A stretch of DNA of 64,000 nt from Steroidobacter agaridevorans (GTDB lineage Bacteria > Pseudomonadota > Gammaproteobacteria > Steroidobacterales > Steroidobacteraceae): contig NZ_BLJO01000003.1 in assembly GCF_009932555.1 (NCBI RefSeq), positions 744,001 to 808,000 on the forward strand. Reading direction: 5' to 3'. How positions within the stretch are numbered: the stretch's first letter is position 1; each line of letters opens with the position of its first letter. Shown here in pieces: positions 60,262-64,000 of the stretch. The translations under genes and the position numbers were made by a program. A model generated the notes under the pieces. The model was not told the DNA's origin, did not search any database, and saw only the letters and a list, made by a program, of their open reading frames with translations.

Positions 60262-61527
60262 ATGTTCCACCCCCTGCCGCTTTACATCGGGCTGCGCTAC
60301 GTGCGCAGCCGCAGCCAAGGCTTCTTCGTCTCATTCATCAGTTGGGTTTCGATGCTGGGCATCTGCGTCGGGGTGGCGGCGCTGATCACGGTGATTTCGG
60401 TCATGAACGGGCTGGAAGGCGAGATGCGGGGGCGCCTGCTGAGCCTGGCCTCCCATGCCACCTTGTCCGGCGAACCTGAACAGCTGCAGGACTGGCCGGC
60501 GCTCGCGGATCGGATCCGCAAGGAAGAGGGCGTCGTCGGCGTCGCCCCCTATATCGATCTGCAAGGCATGCTCGGGCGAGGCGCGGACATGCGGGCGGCG
60601 CTGATCCGCGGCGTCGATCCTGAGCTGGAGTCGCAGGTTTCCGACATCGGCGCGCACATGCAGGTCGGCAGCTTCACCGATCTGATCGCGGGCGAGCAGC
60701 ACATCATCCTTGGCGCGGGTCTCGCTTATGCGCTCGATGCGCGGGTCGGCGATGAGATCACGGTGCTCGTGCCGGCGCTGTCGGCTCAGGGCGAAGGCGT
60801 GGTGAGCGGCATCGATCTCAAGCCGCGCATTCAGAACTTCATCGTCAGCGGCGTGTTCGAGGCGGGCGCGCAGGAGCAGGACAACGTGCTCGCCCTGATA
60901 CATCTGCAAGATGCATCCGGCCTTGCGGGAACGCATGGCATGCCCAATGGACTGCGCTTGAAGTTCGACGACATCTTCGCCGCGCCGGTGCGCACGCCGC
61001 AGATCAACGAGGCGCTCGGCGGCAAGTTCAAAGTGAGCGACTGGTCGATCGAGAACGCCAGCTATTTCCGCGCGGTGCGCATCGAGAAGACCATGATGAC
61101 GTTGATCCTCATGCTCATCGTCGCGGTGGCTGCCTTCAACATCATCGCGGCGCTGGTCATGGTGGTGAACGAGAAGCGCACCGATATCGCGATATTGCGC
61201 ACCGTCGGCATGACGCCGCGGGCCGTCGTTGGCGTGTTCATGACGCAAGGTGTGTTGATCGGCTGGTTCGGCGCGCTGCTCGGCCTCGTCGTCGGGCTGC
61301 TGCTGGCGTTCAATGTTTCTACCATCGTGCCGTTCCTGGAAGGCCTGTTCGGTGCGAAGGTCTTCGATCCGACTGTGTTCGTGATCTCCGACATGCCCTC
61401 GGAGGTGCAGTGGCCGCAGGTCATGGGCATCACGCTCACCGCGTTAGCGCTCACGGTGCTGGCGACGATCTATCCGTCGCTGCGGGGCGCGGCCACCGAG
61501 CCTGCGGAAGCGTTGCGCTATGAGTAA
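60262..61527 (+). CDS. lolC: Lipoprotein-releasing ABC permease LolC
   Basis: LolC and LolE form the membrane core of the LolCDE complex, which extracts outer-membrane lipoproteins from the inner membrane and passes them to LolA. The 421-residue protein has four helices (first about 24-45, the others after residue 270) and the FtsX/MacB-type core domain. AGGAG is 6 bases before ATG 60262. Starting FHPLPLYIGLRYVRSRSQGF resembles E. coli LolC. It overlaps lolE by 8 bases. Confidence 0.94.
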   Translation: MFHPLPLYIGLRYVRSRSQGFFVSFISWVSMLGICVGVAALITVISVMNGLEGEMRGRLLSLASHATLSGEPEQLQDWPALADRIRKEEGVVGVAPYIDLQGMLGRGADMRAALIRGVDPELESQVSDIGAHMQVGSFTDLIAGEQHIILGAGLAYALDARVGDEITVLVPALSAQGEGVVSGIDLKPRIQNFIVSGVFEAGAQEQDNVLALIHLQDASGLAGTHGMPNGLRLKFDDIFAAPVRTPQINEALGGKFKVSDWSIENASYFRAVRIEKTMMTLILMLIVAVAAFNIIAALVMVVNEKRTDIAILRTVGMTPRAVVGVFMTQGVLIGWFGALLGLVVGLLLAFNVSTIVPFLEGLFGAKVFDPTVFVISDMPSEVQWPQVMGITLTALALTVLATIYPSLRGAATEPAEALRYE

Positions 61528-62767
61528 GCGTTACGAGTTCCTGATCGGCCGGCGCTATCTGCGCTCGAATCGGGGCAACCGGTTCGTTTCTTTCATCTCG
61601 ACCATCTCGATGCTCGGCATCGCCATCGGCGTGGCGGTGCTCATCGTCGTGCTGTCGGTGATGAATGGCTTCGAGCGCGAGGTGCGCGGTCGCATTCTGA
61701 GTCTCACATCGCACGCTGCGATCAGTGCGTTCGGCGCGGGCCTGCCCGACTGGCAAGGAACCGCGGCGAAGATCGGCGAGCATCCCGAAGTGGTGGCGTC
61801 TGCGCCCTACATCGAGGCGCAGGCTTTGTTGATGGCGGGCCCGAAGAGCAGCGGCGCCATGGTCACCGGCGTGCTGCCCGATTACGAGCGCAAAGTCACA
61901 TCGATCACCGAGAAGATGTCACAAGGGTCGTTCGAAGAGCTGCAGCCCGGCGGCTTCGGGATCGTGCTCGGCGTGGAGCTCGCGAAGACGTTGAATGTGT
62001 CGTTGGGCGATCGGGTCGTGGTCGTGACTCCGCTGCGCAAGACGACGCCGGTGGGCGTCATGCCGGTCTATCGTGCGTTCAAGGTGGTCGGCATTTTCAA
62101 CGCAGAGATGTACGAGTTCGATCGCAATCTCGCCTACATCAATCTGAAGGACGCCGCGCGTCTGTATCGCATGGGCGACGATGTGACTGGCGTGCGCCTG
62201 AAGCTCACGGACATGTTTCTCGCTCCTCACCTGGTGCGCGAGTTGGCGCTGTCGCTGGGCGGCGGTTATTACATCGACGACTGGACTCGCAAGCACGCCA
62301 ACTTCTTTCGCTCCATCCAGCTCACGAAGTCGGCGATGTTCCTGATCCTGCTGCTGGTGGTCGCGGTGGCCGCGTTCAATATCGTGTCGACGCTGGTCAT
62401 GGTCGTGAAGGACAAGCGCACCGATATTGCGATCCTCCGGACCATCGGCGCGTCGCCGCGCGGGATTCTGACCATCTTCATGACGCAAGGGACGGCGATC
62501 GGGTTCATCGGTACCGTCGCGGGCGTCGCGCTCGGCGTGCTGATTTCCATCAATCTGGAGACATTGATCCACGGCCTCGAAGCCGTGCTCGGCGTGCATT
62601 TCCTGGACGCCAAGGTTTATTTCATCAGCGACCTGCCGGCGACTGTGCAGTGGCCGGATGTGATCAAGATCAGTGTGACGACCTTCCTGCTGTGCTCGCT
62701 ATCGACGCTGTATCCGGCGTGGCGCGCGGCACGCACCCAGCCCGCGCAGTCATTGCGGCACGATTGA
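61520..62767 (+). CDS. lolE: Lipoprotein-releasing ABC permease LolE
   Basis: A 415-residue paralogue of LolC, with matching layout ([53 protein letters not shown]). The second permease copy is called LolE by position and pairing. The assignment of C versus E between the two is by order and overall similarity and could be reversed. lolD follows after 16 bases. Confidence 0.88.
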   Translation: MSKRYEFLIGRRYLRSNRGNRFVSFISTISMLGIAIGVAVLIVVLSVMNGFEREVRGRILSLTSHAAISAFGAGLPDWQGTAAKIGEHPEVVASAPYIEAQALLMAGPKSSGAMVTGVLPDYERKVTSITEKMSQGSFEELQPGGFGIVLGVELAKTLNVSLGDRVVVVTPLRKTTPVGVMPVYRAFKVVGIFNAEMYEFDRNLAYINLKDAARLYRMGDDVTGVRLKLTDMFLAPHLVRELALSLGGGYYIDDWTRKHANFFRSIQLTKSAMFLILLLVVAVAAFNIVSTLVMVVKDKRTDIAILRTIGASPRGILTIFMTQGTAIGFIGTVAGVALGVLISINLETLIHGLEAVLGVHFLDAKVYFISDLPATVQWPDVIKISVTTFLLCSLSTLYPAWRAARTQPAQSLRHD

Positions 62768-62783
62768 GAACAAAGAGAAGTTC

Positions 62784-63461
62784 ATGTCCGATCCGGTTCT
62801 GGCTTGTAACAATCTGACCAAGTATTTCCAACAGGGCGATGCCCGCGTGGACGTGCTGAAAGGCATCGATTTCACGATTCATCCGGGCGAGCGTGTCGCC
62901 ATCGTCGGTGCATCGGGGTCGGGCAAGACCACGCTGCTGCAGCTGTTGGGCGGCCTGGATCTGCCGACGTCGGGCACGGTCAGGATCGCGGGTCAGGAAA
63001 TCAGCCAGCTCTCCGACAAGGAGCGCGGCGATCTGCGCAATCGGGCGCTGGGATTCGTTTATCAATTCCATCACCTGTTGCCGGAGTTCACGGCGTTGGA
63101 GAACGTCGCGATGCCGCTGCTCATCCGTCGCGTGCCAGTGGAAGAGGCGCGCACGCAAGCACGAGAGTTGTTGGAGCGCGTGGGCTTGGGCGCGCGTCTC
63201 GAGCATCGGCCGGGGCAGTTGTCGGGTGGTGAACGTCAACGTGCCGCGGTGGCTCGCGCCCTAGTGACGCGGCCGCCGGTCGTGTTGGCGGATGAGCCCA
63301 CGGGCAATCTCGACGGCGCGAATGCGCGCCAGGTGTTCGAGCTGATGTTGGAATTGAATCGAGAGCTGGGCACGGCGCTGATCATCGTGACTCACGCGCC
63401 GGAACTGGCTGCACAGCTGCAACGCTCGCTCACGTTGAGCGACGGCCAGCTGCACGGATAA
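62784..63461 (+). CDS. lolD: Lipoprotein-releasing ABC ATPase LolD
   Basis: LolD powers the LolCDE complex. The 225-residue protein has Walker [10 protein letters not shown] (42-50), the ABC signature LSGGERQR, Walker [13 protein letters not shown] and the switch H in [10 protein letters not shown]. The gene order permease-permease-ATPase differs from the E. coli lolC-lolD-lolE. Confidence 0.96.
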   Translation: MSDPVLACNNLTKYFQQGDARVDVLKGIDFTIHPGERVAIVGASGSGKTTLLQLLGGLDLPTSGTVRIAGQEISQLSDKERGDLRNRALGFVYQFHHLLPEFTALENVAMPLLIRRVPVEEARTQARELLERVGLGARLEHRPGQLSGGERQRAAVARALVTRPPVVLADEPTGNLDGANARQVFELMLELNRELGTALIIVTHAPELAAQLQRSLTLSDGQLHG

Positions 63462-63482
63462 ATAGCGTTTGCCGGGCTATTT
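63460..63482. terminator. Short hairpin between convergent lolD and DUF2062 genes
   Basis: A perfect 7-bp stem (63460-63466 with 63476-63482, 9-base loop) bridges the two stops. It may help terminate both transcripts; no T-run follows. Confidence 0.35.
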
Positions 63483-64000
63483 CTCGGCCTTCGCCGACCC
63501 TTTCAGGTTATTCGCGCCTTTGCGCTCGTGATATTTGAGCACCAGGCTCAGATGCCAGGCGCCGCCGAGTAGCACGTAGCCGCACACGGCCGCGGTCACG
63601 CCCAGCACCAGGCATCCCAGCAGGAACGGTTTCCAGATCGGCACCAGCTGAGTGGTCAGCCACTCCCAGGTCATGGCGAAGGCAATGGGATGCGCGGTGA
63701 CGCCGAGCAGTTGGGAGCCGACCCAGTAGGCGCCCATATACATGGGCACCATGGTGAGCGGATTGGCCAGGAATGTGCCGAAGATCGCCGCGGGCACGTT
63801 CAAACGCAACGACAGCGCCAGCACGGTAGCCAGCAGGAAGTGCACCGGGATGGGCACGAAGGCGACCAGCAAACCGAGCGCGAACGCGCGTGTCACGTTG
63901 CGTCGGTTCAAGCTCCAGTACACCGGCTGCTCCAGCAGCAGGCGGAACGGCCGCATGAACCAGCGATCTTTCCAGCGATGGCGCTGGCGGCTCAGCGGTT
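63477..64000 (-). CDS. DUF2062 membrane protein, start beyond right edge
   Basis: The frame continues without a stop to the window edge. The visible part is 174 residues, with SRQRHRWKDRWF ahead of MRPFRLLLEQP, typical of DUF2062 proteins, which have about three membrane helices (VTRAFALGLLVAFVPIPVHF, FGTFLANPLTMVPMYMGAYW, FLLGCLVLGVTAAVCGYVLL). The function is unknown. An ATG at 63956 exists, but the true start is likely beyond 64000. Confidence 0.85.
   Translation of the reverse strand, partial: PLSRQRHRWKDRWFMRPFRLLLEQPVYWSLNRRNVTRAFALGLLVAFVPIPVHFLLATVLALSLRLNVPAAIFGTFLANPLTMVPMYMGAYWVGSQLLGVTAHPIAFAMTWEWLTTQLVPIWKPFLLGCLVLGVTAAVCGYVLLGGAWHLSLVLKYHERKGANNLKGSAKAEK

Overview
The window is a GC-rich, densely coded stretch of a gammaproteobacterial chromosome. 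Gene order resembles Pseudomonas and Xanthomonas in several blocks: lpxB-rnhB-dnaE; kdsA-eno-ftsB-ispD-ispF-truD then surE-pcm-nlpD; an RpfE-type gene followed by recJ-prfB-lysS; sdhCDAB-sdhE-ygfX-rpoE-rseA-rseB then lepA-lepB-rnc-era-recO-pdxJ; and mfd/lolCED. The mixture suggests a deep relative of Xanthomonadales/Nevskiales, for example a Steroidobacter-like lineage. That placement is inferred from gene content and protein flavour, not from a phylogeny. No rRNA, tRNA, CRISPR array, prophage or transposase gene was seen.

Layout. 1-5.0 kb: the end of lpxB, then rnhB and dnaE. 5.1-17.8 kb: an accessory block lying between dnaE and accA, which are adjacent in E. coli. It carries two MFS transporters, YceI, a SUI1-family protein, a Tat-lipoprotein-like monooxygenase, a minus-strand transporter/serine hydrolase/amidohydrolase cassette, small stress-type proteins, a split spermidine-synthase-like pair and a ParB-like protein with a histone-H1-like tail. 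17.9-29.7 kb: a core run accA, tilS, pyrG, kdsA, eno, ftsB, ispD, ispF, truD, (smr on the minus strand), surE, pcm, nlpD. 30.1-35.9 kb: a Mth938-type gene on the minus strand, then rpfE-like, recJ, prfB (with the RF2 programmed frameshift) and lysS.

35.9-36.7 kb holds no credible gene. It contains a long imperfect inverted repeat and a 67-bp tandem repeat present about 4.3 times. 36.7-42.0 kb: ygfZ diverges from an SDHAF4-like gene and sdhCDAB-sdhE-ygfX, so four genes linked to succinate dehydrogenase maturation surround the structural genes. 42.1-51.1 kb: the sigma-E module, a glutaredoxin-like gene, lepA, lepB, a DUF4845 gene, rnc, era, recO and pdxJ. 51.1-60.1 kb: a PolB-type exonuclease, rlmD, nagZ, a LOV-like/degenerate-GGDEF protein, csiV-like, mfd and a small secreted protein. 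60.2-64 kb: lolC, lolE, lolD and a DUF2062 protein that runs off the right edge.

The most interesting single gene is at 54400-55344. It has a LOV-like sensor in which leucine replaces the photoactive cysteine, joined to a GGDEF domain whose active site is lost but whose RxxD inhibitory-site motif remains. It looks like a non-enzymatic c-di-GMP receptor with an unusual input domain. Other points to follow up are the SDHAF4/SdhE pair in one operon, the intergenic repeats at 29.9 and 36 kb, and the absence of rpoS after nlpD and of a mucD/degP gene after rseB.
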